DNA from: JBEKYH01 sp049511115
GTDB lineage: Bacteria > Planctomycetota > Phycisphaerae > Tepidisphaerales > Tepidisphaeraceae
Assembly (NCBI GenBank): GCA_049511115.1
Contig: JBEKYH010000352.1
Span: 1-5,644, forward strand
Reading direction: 5' to 3'
Length of the DNA stretch: 5,644 nt
Shown: piece by piece, positions 1-5,644 of the stretch
Position numbering within the stretch: the stretch's first letter is position 1
How the letters are laid out: each line of letters opens with the position of its first letter
Notes under the pieces: model-generated
The model's database searches: none
Told to the model about the DNA's origin: nothing
What the model saw: the letters and a program-made list of their open reading frames with translations, nothing else
Program-made: the position numbers and the translations under genes

Positions 1-905
1 GCCTTTTGGTCCGCCGTACCAGCAACTTGAAAAATCTTGAAGGGCTAAACGCGGAAGCCGTAACTGGTGATCTGCGTGACGCTGCGTCACTGGAAAGAGC
101 TATGCAGGGCTGCGATGTCGTTTTTCACGTCGCCGCTGATTACCGATTGTGGCTTAAAAATCCGGATGAGATGTACCGGTCGAACGTGGAAGGTACGCGC
201 GCCATTCTAGAAGCCGCGCGTAAGAATAAAGTCCGATGCGTCGTCTACACCTCGAGCGTTGCCACCATCGGCTTTACGGGCAACGGTCGTCCCGCCGACG
301 AAGATTCGCCCGTAGCGCTCGCCGACATGATTGGCCACTACAAGCGTTCTAAATTCATGGCCGAACAAGTAGCGCTCGAAGCCGGCCGTAACGGCCTGCG
401 CGTGGTCACCGTCAATCCCACCACTCCCGTCGGTGAGCAGGACATCAAACCCACTCCGACCGGCCGCATCGTCCTCGACTTCCTGAAAGGCAAGTTTCCC
501 GCCTATGTCGAGACTGGACTAAATCTTGTCGACGTCCGCGAATGCGCGCTCGGTCACATCGCCGCGATGGAAAAAGGCGAGACTGGTGAGCGTTACATTC
601 TTGGGGGCGAAGATCTGACGCTCAAACAAATTCTGGATAAGCTCGGCGCAATTTCCGGCTTGCCTTCGCCCACGGTGAAGCTCCCATATTTTGTCGCTTA
701 CGCTGCCGGTTTCGTCGATGAGAATTTCTCCGGACGCTTGCTCGGCCGCGAGCCGCGAGCCACCGTGGAAACTGTCCGCATGGGAAAGAAAAAAATGTGG
801 GCCAGTTCCGCAAAAGCCGAGCGCGAACTCGGATGGAAACCTTTGCCGGCAGACAACGCCCTGCGCCGTGCCGTAGAGTGGTTCCGGGCCAACGCCTATG
901 TTTAA
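1..905 (+). CDS. hpnA: HpnA, hopanoid-associated NAD(P)-dependent sugar epimerase/dehydratase (5' partial)
   Basis: Extended short-chain dehydrogenase/reductase of the hopanoid-associated epimerase type. The open frame runs off the left edge (first whole codon at position 3). The TTG at 6 is therefore only an internal leucine codon, and about 30-40 N-terminal residues, including the glycine-rich Rossmann loop, are missing. Counting from that TTG as residue 1, I see GDLRD (21-25), the HVAADYRLW stretch typical of HpnA (41-49), TSS (82-84) with the catalytic Ser, the catalytic pair Y112-xxx-K116, and NPTTPVG (138-144). The C-terminal part resembles a sugar-nucleotide epimerase substrate domain and ends in WFRANAYV. 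The exact substrate of HpnA is not established, so a sugar or side-chain modification role comes from family naming and cluster position. Its end overlaps the hpnG start by 8 bp, suggesting translational coupling. A generic SDR epimerase is the alternative, but the HVAADYRLW wording and the neighbours favour HpnA. Confidence 0.9.
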   Translation, partial: LLVRRTSNLKNLEGLNAEAVTGDLRDAASLERAMQGCDVVFHVAADYRLWLKNPDEMYRSNVEGTRAILEAARKNKVRCVVYTSSVATIGFTGNGRPADEDSPVALADMIGHYKRSKFMAEQVALEAGRNGLRVVTVNPTTPVGEQDIKPTPTGRIVLDFLKGKFPAYVETGLNLVDVRECALGHIAAMEKGETGERYILGGEDLTLKQILDKLGAISGLPSPTVKLPYFVAYAAGFVDENFSGRLLGREPRATVETVRMGKKKMWASSAKAERELGWKPLPADNALRRAVEWFRANAYV

Positions 906-1626
906 TACGGTTATCGTCGCGGCGCTGGAGCGCGAAGTTCAGCCGCTGATTAAGAAGTGGAAACGTGTCACTCACCAGTACGATGGCCGCACTTTCACTT
1001 TCTTCGAACAGGGCGAAACCTCGTTAGTTTGCGGCGGAATCGGAATGCAAGCCGCTCGCCGCGCCGCGGAAGCCGCCGTCACCCTGTACCGCCCCGCTCT
1101 CATAAAGTCGGTCGGCTTCGCTGGCGCTCTCGATCCGTCGCTGCACGTCGGCGATCTTTTTTCGCCCTCGCTTATACTTGATTCGCGCGATGGCAGCCGC
1201 ACGCAACTGGAGGGCAACGACGGAACTCTCGTCACATTCATGGAAGTCGCGGGAGTTGCTCAGAAATCCAAACTAGCTCTTGCCTACGCCGCCCGAGCTG
1301 TAGATATGGAAGCAGGCGCTGTAGCCGCATCCGCGGGTGCTCACGGTATCGCTTTCGCCGCAATCAAAGTAATCTCGGACGAATTCGATTTCGAGATTCC
1401 CGGCGGTTCCTCGTTCATCAATGCAAAAGGCGAATTCCAAACGGGAAAGTTCGTGTTGTTCGGCGCTCTGCGGCCTTGGCTCTGGCCACGTATCGCCGTC
1501 CTGGCCCGCAACAGCGGCAAAGCCGCGCGCATACTTGCGGCCCATTTAAGATCGGGCCAAAATGAAGCCTCGACCTTAACGCGATCTGTCTCGTCTACCA
1601 CGGCGCCGACTGGAGGACACAACTGA
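898..1626 (+). CDS. hpnG: HpnG, adenosylhopane phosphorylase/nucleosidase
   Basis: A 242-residue member of the PNP/MTAN nucleoside phosphorylase superfamily. In characterised hopanoid producers HpnG removes adenine from adenosylhopane to give (phospho)ribosylhopane, the precursor of C35 bacteriohopanepolyols; a cytosolic or membrane-associated enzyme is expected. Visible motifs are an N-terminal strand VAALEREV (7-14), GFAGAL (73-78), the ribose-binding VDMEAGAVA (135-143, Met137-Glu138) and ISDEFD (159-164). Asp161 of ISDEFD matches the purine-protonating Asp of MTAN. Glu13 aligns with the water-activating Glu12 of E. coli MTAN. The final ~25 residues are polar, Ser/Thr-rich and probably disordered. 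The ATG at 898 lies inside the last codons of hpnA (8-bp overlap) with no clear Shine-Dalgarno, so coupling to hpnA translation is likely. A plain MTA/SAH nucleosidase is the alternative, but position next to hpnA and upstream of hpnCD argues for HpnG. Confidence 0.88.
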   Translation: MFNTVIVAALEREVQPLIKKWKRVTHQYDGRTFTFFEQGETSLVCGGIGMQAARRAAEAAVTLYRPALIKSVGFAGALDPSLHVGDLFSPSLILDSRDGSRTQLEGNDGTLVTFMEVAGVAQKSKLALAYAARAVDMEAGAVAASAGAHGIAFAAIKVISDEFDFEIPGGSSFINAKGEFQTGKFVLFGALRPWLWPRIAVLARNSGKAARILAAHLRSGQNEASTLTRSVSSTTAPTGGHN

Positions 1627-1702
1627 ACTTCTTCCGCTCACCTACATACAGCGACGTTGGTCTTGGTATGAAGCTAAATAGAACTGAACTCATCTAAGAA
1701 TC

Positions 1703-1706
1703 AGGA
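1703..1706 (+). promoter_or_regulatory. Probable ribosome binding site of the first zinc dehydrogenase
   Basis: An AGGA core lies 4 bases before the ATG at 1711, a rather short spacing. An in-frame TGA (1708-1710) directly abuts the ATG, so no earlier start exists. The alternative ATG at 1768 has only a distant AGGA (1748-1751) and so looks less likely on this signal, although family similarity begins near it. Confidence 0.45.
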
Positions 1707-1710
1707 CTGA

Positions 1711-2826
1711 ATGGCCCTTGCCGATCAAACCGCAATCAGCAATTCGACAGGATCAATCCCTAGAAACATGCTGGCCGCGGTTTACCGCGGGGTAAACGAC
1801 GTCCGCCTTGAAACCGTCCCCGTTCCGCAAATCGGTCCGGGAGAGCTTCTTCTGCGGGTTCACACTTGCGGAGTCTGCGGTACCGACCTCAAGAAGATCG
1901 CCACTGGCTCTCATTCTGCTCCGCGCATCTTTGGGCACGAAACTTCTGGAGAAGTAGCCGCCGTCGGGGCTGGAGTCCGGAAGTTTGCTCCGGGCGACCG
2001 TGTCGTCGTCTTCCATCACATCCCCTGCCGCGAATGCTATTACTGCCAGCATCAAACCTTTGCCCAGTGCCCAATCTATAAGAAGGTGGGCTGCACCGCC
2101 GGTTTTGAGCCTTCTGGCGGCGGCTTCGCCGAATATGTCCGTGTGATGGATTGGATTGTCGGGCAGGGAACCGTCCGGATTCCGCCTCAGGTCTCTTTCG
2201 AGCAAGCTTGTTTCGTTGAGCCCGTCAACACCTGCATGAAGGGCATTGAGGCCCTGCACCTTCACGCTGGTGAAAGCACACTGGTCATCGGACAAGGTCC
2301 CATCGGCATCATATTGAGTATCCTGGCGGCCAAGACCGGGGCCACGGTTATTACTTCCGATTTGTACTCCGAGAGGCTTAAAATAGCTAAAAGCCTAGGG
2401 TTACAGAATACGGTTGACGCGTCGCAGTATGACGTGGTGCAAACGGTGCGGGAAAAAACCCGGGGGCGCGGTGCCGACGCCGTTATTTTGGCTGTCGGCA
2501 ATAACGGTTTGATCCGGCCCGCGATGGATGGTGCCCGTCCAGGTGGCCGAGTGCTATTGTTTGCGCAAACGCAGCGGGGTGAAGTAATTATCGATCCCGC
2601 AGCCATCTGTGTGGACGAGAAGTCGCTGGTCGGGTCATATAGCGCATCTATAGATCTACAGGAACAGTCAGTTCGATTTGTGATGGACCGGGAAATGGAT
2701 CTGGAGCGGTTGATCAGTCACCGGTTTCCGCTGCAGGAAAGCGAGCAGGCTTTGGAACTTGCCGCCCGCCCGCAGCCTTCGTCGATGAAAGTCGTGATTC
2801 AGCCCGGTGCTGCGTGGAAACGTTAG
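1711..2826 (+). CDS. Zinc-dependent medium-chain alcohol/polyol dehydrogenase, hopanoid cluster paralogue 1
   Basis: A 371-residue MDR-superfamily dehydrogenase of the threonine/sorbitol dehydrogenase type. The GroES-like domain carries catalytic zinc ligands C56 (GVCGTD, 54-59), H76-E77 (GHE) and probably E170 (VEP). A structural zinc lobe has C106, C109, C112 and C120 in the canonical CX2CX2CX7C spacing. The Rossmann domain has GQGPIG (194-199) and, at the end of the second strand, Asp217 (TSDLYS), which normally binds the adenosine ribose of NAD(H). All catalytic elements are intact. About 19 residues precede the usual family start (M20, ATG at 1768), so the N-terminus is uncertain. The gene lies 84 bp after hpnG and 19 bp before a second dehydrogenase. 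The substrate cannot be read from sequence. By context it may act on the hopanoid side chain, for example interconverting an aldehyde or ketone and an alcohol. Codons such as ATA, CTA and TTA are more frequent around 2380-2660 than in neighbouring genes. Confidence 0.88.
   Translation: MALADQTAISNSTGSIPRNMLAAVYRGVNDVRLETVPVPQIGPGELLLRVHTCGVCGTDLKKIATGSHSAPRIFGHETSGEVAAVGAGVRKFAPGDRVVVFHHIPCRECYYCQHQTFAQCPIYKKVGCTAGFEPSGGGFAEYVRVMDWIVGQGTVRIPPQVSFEQACFVEPVNTCMKGIEALHLHAGESTLVIGQGPIGIILSILAAKTGATVITSDLYSERLKIAKSLGLQNTVDASQYDVVQTVREKTRGRGADAVILAVGNNGLIRPAMDGARPGGRVLLFAQTQRGEVIIDPAAICVDEKSLVGSYSASIDLQEQSVRFVMDREMDLERLISHRFPLQESEQALELAARPQPSSMKVVIQPGAAWKR
1775..1797 (+). repeat. Overlapping inverted repeats near the dehydrogenase 1 start
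   Basis: Two mutually exclusive short dyads are present. CCGCGG-TTTA-CCGCGG (1775-1790) could form a 6-bp stem. GTTTACC-GCGG-GGTAAAC (1780-1797) is a perfect 7-bp inverted repeat around a 4-base loop. They lie in codons 22-29 of the dehydrogenase, a few bases after the alternative start at 1768. There is no following T-run, so this is not a terminator. A role as an operator or translational hairpin is only a possibility, since the bases are also constrained by coding. Confidence 0.4.
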
Positions 2827-2832
2827 TCTGGG

Positions 2833-2837
2833 AAGGA
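2833..2837 (+). promoter_or_regulatory. Ribosome binding site deciding the GTG start of dehydrogenase 2
   Basis: AAGGA within GGAAGGAAG (2831-2839) lies 8 bases before the GTG at 2846, which is ideal spacing. The ATG at 2858 would be 20 bases away. A TAA (2843-2845) abuts the GTG in frame, so the GTG is also the earliest possible start. Confidence 0.75.
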
Positions 2838-2845
2838 AGCAATAA

Positions 2846-3895
2846 GTGAACGGAAAAATGACCGCCGCCGTCTTATACGGCAAAGAAGACATCAAGATTG
2901 AACGAGTCCCCATCCCCCGAGTCGATAAGGGTGAGGTTCTCGTAAAGGTGCAGGTCGCTCTAACCTGCGGAACCGACCTTAAGGTTTACCAGCGCGGTTA
3001 TCACGCGCGGATGATCGTTCCTCCCGCGCTTTTTGGCCACGAACTCGCGGGAGTCGTCGAGGAAGTCGGCGAAGGCGTGCATAGTTTTAAGAAGGGCATG
3101 CGCGTCGTGGCGCTCAATTCCGCGCCCTGCCAGATGTGCTTCTACTGCTCCAAGCACCAGGAAAATCTCTGCGAAGACCTGCTCTTTAACAATGGAGCCT
3201 ATGCCGAATACATCCGCGTTCCGCGGCGGATTGTCGAGGCCAACATGCTGGTCATCCCGGAGAAAGTCAGCTTTGAAGATGCCGCCATGACCGAGCCTCT
3301 GGCCTGCGTTTTGCGCGGCCTGCATGAAACTCGGGTGGAAATCGGTGATACCGTCACCATCGTCGGCGGAGGCCCCATCGGGCTGATGTTCGTCCAGGTA
3401 GCCCGCGCCATCGGCTGTAACGTCATCTCCGTCGTAAAACGCGATGAACAAGTTGTCGCTGCCAAGCACATGGGGGCTCACGAAATCGTCCAGACTACCA
3501 AAGTTCAAAACGTTGTCGAAGCCGTGCGTGGCATTACCCCGCAAAAACGTGGCTCGGATGTAGTCATTGAAGCTGTGGGCCGTCCCGAAGCCTGGGAGTG
3601 GGCCGTCGATATGGTTCGCAAGGGCGGCACGGTAAATTTCTTCGGCGGATGCGCCAGCGGCAGTAAGGTCCCGCTCGATACCAACCGACTGCACTACTCC
3701 GAGATCACGCTTAAGGCCACGTTTCATCACACGCCGGAAACCGTGCGCCGCGCCTTCGGCCTGATCGCCGCCAAGAAAATTCGGCCAACGGATTACATCA
3801 CCGGCGAAGCGCCGCTCTCCAGTTTGCAAAAGGTTCTTCGCCACATGCTGAACCGCGGAGGCGCGATCAAGACCGCCATCATCCCCGGCCACTGA
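2846..3895 (+). CDS. Zinc-dependent medium-chain alcohol/polyol dehydrogenase, hopanoid cluster paralogue 2
   Basis: A 349-residue MDR dehydrogenase, distantly paralogous to the gene before it. Catalytic zinc ligands are C41 (TCGTD, 40-44), H65-E66 (GHE) and probably E150 (TEP). The structural zinc cysteines are C95, C98, C101 and C109, in the same CX2CX2CX7C spacing as its neighbour. The nucleotide-binding loop is GGGPIG (174-179). The acidic residue expected at the end of the second Rossmann strand is replaced by Val197, followed by Lys198-Arg199. In this family that pattern favours NADP(H), suggesting a reductive role; this is an inference. The GTG start is chosen because a strong Shine-Dalgarno precedes it; M5 (ATG at 2858) is the alternative. 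It sits 19 bp after dehydrogenase 1, almost certainly in the same transcript, and 100 bp before hpnC. The substrate is unknown. Reduction of the ribosylhopane aldehyde to bacteriohopanetetrol is a reasonable context-based candidate. Confidence 0.88.
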   Translation: MNGKMTAAVLYGKEDIKIERVPIPRVDKGEVLVKVQVALTCGTDLKVYQRGYHARMIVPPALFGHELAGVVEEVGEGVHSFKKGMRVVALNSAPCQMCFYCSKHQENLCEDLLFNNGAYAEYIRVPRRIVEANMLVIPEKVSFEDAAMTEPLACVLRGLHETRVEIGDTVTIVGGGPIGLMFVQVARAIGCNVISVVKRDEQVVAAKHMGAHEIVQTTKVQNVVEAVRGITPQKRGSDVVIEAVGRPEAWEWAVDMVRKGGTVNFFGGCASGSKVPLDTNRLHYSEITLKATFHHTPETVRRAFGLIAAKKIRPTDYITGEAPLSSLQKVLRHMLNRGGAIKTAIIPGH

Positions 3896-3995
3896 GCGAG
3901 ATCGGGTGGGCTTGAGTTCATTCGTGCCGTAAGAAAAAGTGAGGATTGATTCGGCCTCGGCTGCGGGAATTAACTCCTCAAAGCCTATTGGATAG
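3896..3995 (+). other. 100-bp spacer between dehydrogenase 2 and hpnC
   Basis: This is the longest gene-free stretch in the window. It has no hairpin with a T-run. The best promoter-like pair, TTGATT (3946-3951) and ATTAAC (3969-3974) with a 17-base spacer, matches the sigma-70 consensus only 4/6 and 3/6. A GTG at 3939 opens an 18-codon frame whose TAG (3993-3995) directly abuts the hpnC ATG. Neither is convincing alone, but a separate promoter for hpnCD here cannot be excluded. Confidence 0.35.
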
Positions 3996-4955
3996 ATGTC
4001 TGCAACCACAACCAACTCGCGCATTTCGGAAGGACCGACCTCCGCGCAACTTTGGTCCGGCCTGCCCGCGTCCTACGCCATCCCGGAACGCGTTCCCTCG
4101 CTGGCCGATGCCCAGCAATACTGCCGCCAACTGGCTCGGAGCCACTACGAAAACTTTTCCGTCGCAACGTGGTTCCTGCCCAAGCAGCTTCGCCAGGACT
4201 TCTTTAATGTTTATGCGTATTGCCGCATCTCGGATGATCTGGGCGACGAAGTCGGTGACGCGAGCACGTCGCTTGCACTCCTCGACCAATGGCAAGCCGA
4301 CCTCGACTCTTGTTACGACGGTTCTCCGCGTCATCCGGTCTTTGTCGCCCTCGCCGAGACCGTAAGAAAATTTGCAATTCCTAAACACGAATTCTCCGAC
4401 CTGCTCATCGCCTTTCGCCAAGACCAAACTGTTACGCGATTCGAGACCTTTGATGACGTCCTCGCCTACTGCCGTTACTCGGCGAATCCAGTTGGTCACC
4501 TAGTTCTCTATCTCTGCGGATATCACGATCCCGAGCGCCAACAGTTTTCCGACTACACCTGCACCGCCCTGCAACTGGCGAATTTCTGGCAGGATGTTTC
4601 GGTCGATTACGCCAAAGGGCGCATCTATCTTCCGGTCGAAGACCTGCGCCGTTTTTCCGTGACCGAGGAGGATCTAGCGCAGAACCGCAACACGTCCGCT
4701 TTTTGCCGAATGATGGAATTTGAAGTCGAGCGCGCCCGGGAATGGTTTATCCGAGGTCTGCCGCTGATAAAAAAAGTGAATTCTGAACTCGCCGTCGATC
4801 TTGAGCTTTTCAGCCGCGGCGGCCAGGAGATTCTTAACGCCATCGAACGCCAGCACTTCGCCGTTCTGGGCAACCGACCCGTAATCACGAAGCGGCGCAA
4901 ACTGGCTCTGCTTGCCCGCGCAGGGGTGGGCAAGCTCCTGGGATCGTTCTTATGA
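3996..4955 (+). CDS. hpnC: HpnC, hydroxysqualene synthase
   Basis: A 319-residue trans-isoprenyl diphosphate synthase of the squalene/phytoene synthase family. In the HpnCDE route HpnC converts presqualene diphosphate to hydroxysqualene, which HpnE reduces to squalene. Features typical of HpnC are SHYENFSVATWFLP (49-62), the first Asp-rich motif DDLGDE (80-85), YSANPVGHLVL (161-171) and the second Asp motif NFWQDVSVD (196-204, D200 and D204), followed by KGRIYLP (207-213). The NFWQD wording, rather than NIIRD, separates HpnC from HpnD. About 35 residues precede the conserved core. The ATG at 3996 is the first possible start because a TAG abuts it in frame; its Shine-Dalgarno (GGA at 3990-3992) is weak. 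The stop overlaps the hpnD start in an ATGA arrangement, so the two synthases are probably made in coupled, near-equal amounts. Both Asp motifs are intact, so activity is expected. Naming as HpnC rather than HpnD rests on motif wording and gene order. Confidence 0.92.
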   Translation: MSATTTNSRISEGPTSAQLWSGLPASYAIPERVPSLADAQQYCRQLARSHYENFSVATWFLPKQLRQDFFNVYAYCRISDDLGDEVGDASTSLALLDQWQADLDSCYDGSPRHPVFVALAETVRKFAIPKHEFSDLLIAFRQDQTVTRFETFDDVLAYCRYSANPVGHLVLYLCGYHDPERQQFSDYTCTALQLANFWQDVSVDYAKGRIYLPVEDLRRFSVTEEDLAQNRNTSAFCRMMEFEVERAREWFIRGLPLIKKVNSELAVDLELFSRGGQEILNAIERQHFAVLGNRPVITKRRKLALLARAGVGKLLGSFL

Positions 4956-5644
4956 GTGTCGGAACCCAACCCGTGCTCGAAATCTGGACTCCCGCTCCCG
5001 CGCAACTTACCATGGCATACGCCGTCTGCCGTGGCATCACTCGCGCCAGCGCCAGGAATTTTTACTATGCGTTTCTTGTCCTCCCCAAGCGCAAACGCCA
5101 GGCCCTCTGTGCCGTCTACGCTTTCATGCGACGCTGCGATGACATCTCCGACGATCCCACGCTAACCGCTGCCGAGCGACGCCACAAACTCGACAGCTGG
5201 CTCGACGCCTTGCACCGGTCGCAGCAGGGCCATCCCAGCGATGACCCCATTCTTCTCGCCCTCAGCGACGCTCAACGCCGCTTCACTATTCCCGCTGGAT
5301 TGCTCGATGAACTCGCGCACGGTACGGCGATGGATGCCGTCGACTCCTCTGATCAGATTCGTCGCTGTTCGGACGATCCCGCCACACCTCACCTCTCCGT
5401 CCACTACGAGACTTTTGACGATCTCAAGCTCTATTGCTATCGTGTCGCGTCTGTCGTCGGTCTAGTTTGCATTCACATATTCGGATACCGCGATCCCGCC
5501 GCCGAACCTCTCGCCGAGCAGTGCGGTCTCGCCTTCCAACTCACCAATATCATCCGCGATGTGAAAGAAGACGCCGCCATGGGCCGCGTCTATCTGCCGG
5601 AAGACGATTTGGCACAATTCGGCTTATCGTCTGCCGATCTTCTC
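4952..5644 (+). CDS. hpnD: HpnD, presqualene diphosphate synthase (3' partial)
   Basis: The open frame runs uninterrupted for 231 codons to the right edge, so the C-terminus (roughly 50-70 residues) is missing. In the HpnCDE pathway HpnD condenses two farnesyl diphosphates into presqualene diphosphate, the substrate of HpnC. Motifs are SARNFYYAFLVLP (33-45), the first Asp motif DDISD (63-67), YRVASVVGLVCIHIFGY (163-179), and NIIRDVKED (199-207, Mg-binding D203 and D207) followed by MGRVYLP (210-216). These are classic squalene/phytoene synthase signatures. The ATG at 4952 overlaps the hpnC TGA (ATGA) with a weak GGGA (4940-4943) 8 bases upstream. M21 (5012) is where family similarity begins and is an alternative start. 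One oddity is about 23 residues between M127-D128 and Y152-ETF, where family members I recall have about 5-6. A phytoene synthase is the main alternative, but pairing with hpnC makes HpnD far more likely. Confidence 0.92.
   Translation, partial: MSVGTQPVLEIWTPAPAQLTMAYAVCRGITRASARNFYYAFLVLPKRKRQALCAVYAFMRRCDDISDDPTLTAAERRHKLDSWLDALHRSQQGHPSDDPILLALSDAQRRFTIPAGLLDELAHGTAMDAVDSSDQIRRCSDDPATPHLSVHYETFDDLKLYCYRVASVVGLVCIHIFGYRDPAAEPLAEQCGLAFQLTNIIRDVKEDAAMGRVYLPEDDLAQFGLSSADLL

Noticed and set aside
6..8. TTG at position 6 as the true start of hpnA
   Set aside because: The frame continues to the left edge, and the Rossmann glycine loop expected of the family is absent downstream, so the gene is truncated by the window.
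1621..1690. Direct repeat AACTGAACT (1621-1629 and 1682-1690) in the hpnG-dehydrogenase spacer
   Set aside because: Only nine bases in two copies, with the first copy overlapping the hpnG stop; no attachment-site or operator context.
1753..2295. 180-codon open frame on the minus strand opposite dehydrogenase 1
   Set aside because: No recognisable domain and full overlap with the zinc-binding half of a clear gene.
3946..3974. Sigma-70-like promoter TTGATT-N17-ATTAAC upstream of hpnC
   Set aside because: Only 4/6 and 3/6 consensus matches, which is common by chance; mentioned under the spacer but not called as a promoter.
2960..4024. 354-codon open frame on the minus strand opposite dehydrogenase 2
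   Set aside because: It lies wholly opposite an intact, motif-rich dehydrogenase gene, shows no recognisable domain, and is the expected by-product of GC-rich codon usage.

Overview
The window is a run of six genes, all on the + strand, from a hopanoid (bacterial triterpenoid lipid) biosynthesis cluster. Both ends are cut: the first gene lacks its 5' end and the last lacks its 3' end. The moderately high GC content, the protein wording and the gene mix (hpnA, hpnG, two zinc dehydrogenases, hpnC, hpnD) suggest an Acidobacteriota bacterium. That assignment rests on remembered family resemblance, not on a search, and is only moderately confident.

Layout: hpnA (1-905, extended SDR, N-terminus missing) overlaps hpnG (898-1626, nucleoside phosphorylase/nucleosidase family) by 8 bp. 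An 84-bp spacer precedes two tandem zinc-dependent medium-chain dehydrogenases (1711-2826 and 2846-3895), which are 19 bp apart. A 100-bp spacer then precedes hpnC (3996-4955), which overlaps hpnD (4952 to the window end) by ATGA. No RNA gene, mobile element, CRISPR array or convincing terminator is visible. There is no gene-free stretch longer than 100 bp.

How the genes fit together: HpnD and HpnC, with HpnE (not in the window), turn two farnesyl diphosphates into squalene via presqualene diphosphate and hydroxysqualene. Squalene-hopene cyclase then makes the hopane skeleton. HpnH attaches adenosine, and HpnG removes adenine from adenosylhopane to give (phospho)ribosylhopane. Ribosylhopane must then be reduced to bacteriohopanetetrol, a step with no generally accepted gene as far as I know. 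The two dehydrogenases lie between the side-chain gene hpnG and the squalene genes, so they are natural candidates for this or a related side-chain redox step. They also differ at the residue that usually sets NAD versus NADP preference. This is the most interesting point in the window.
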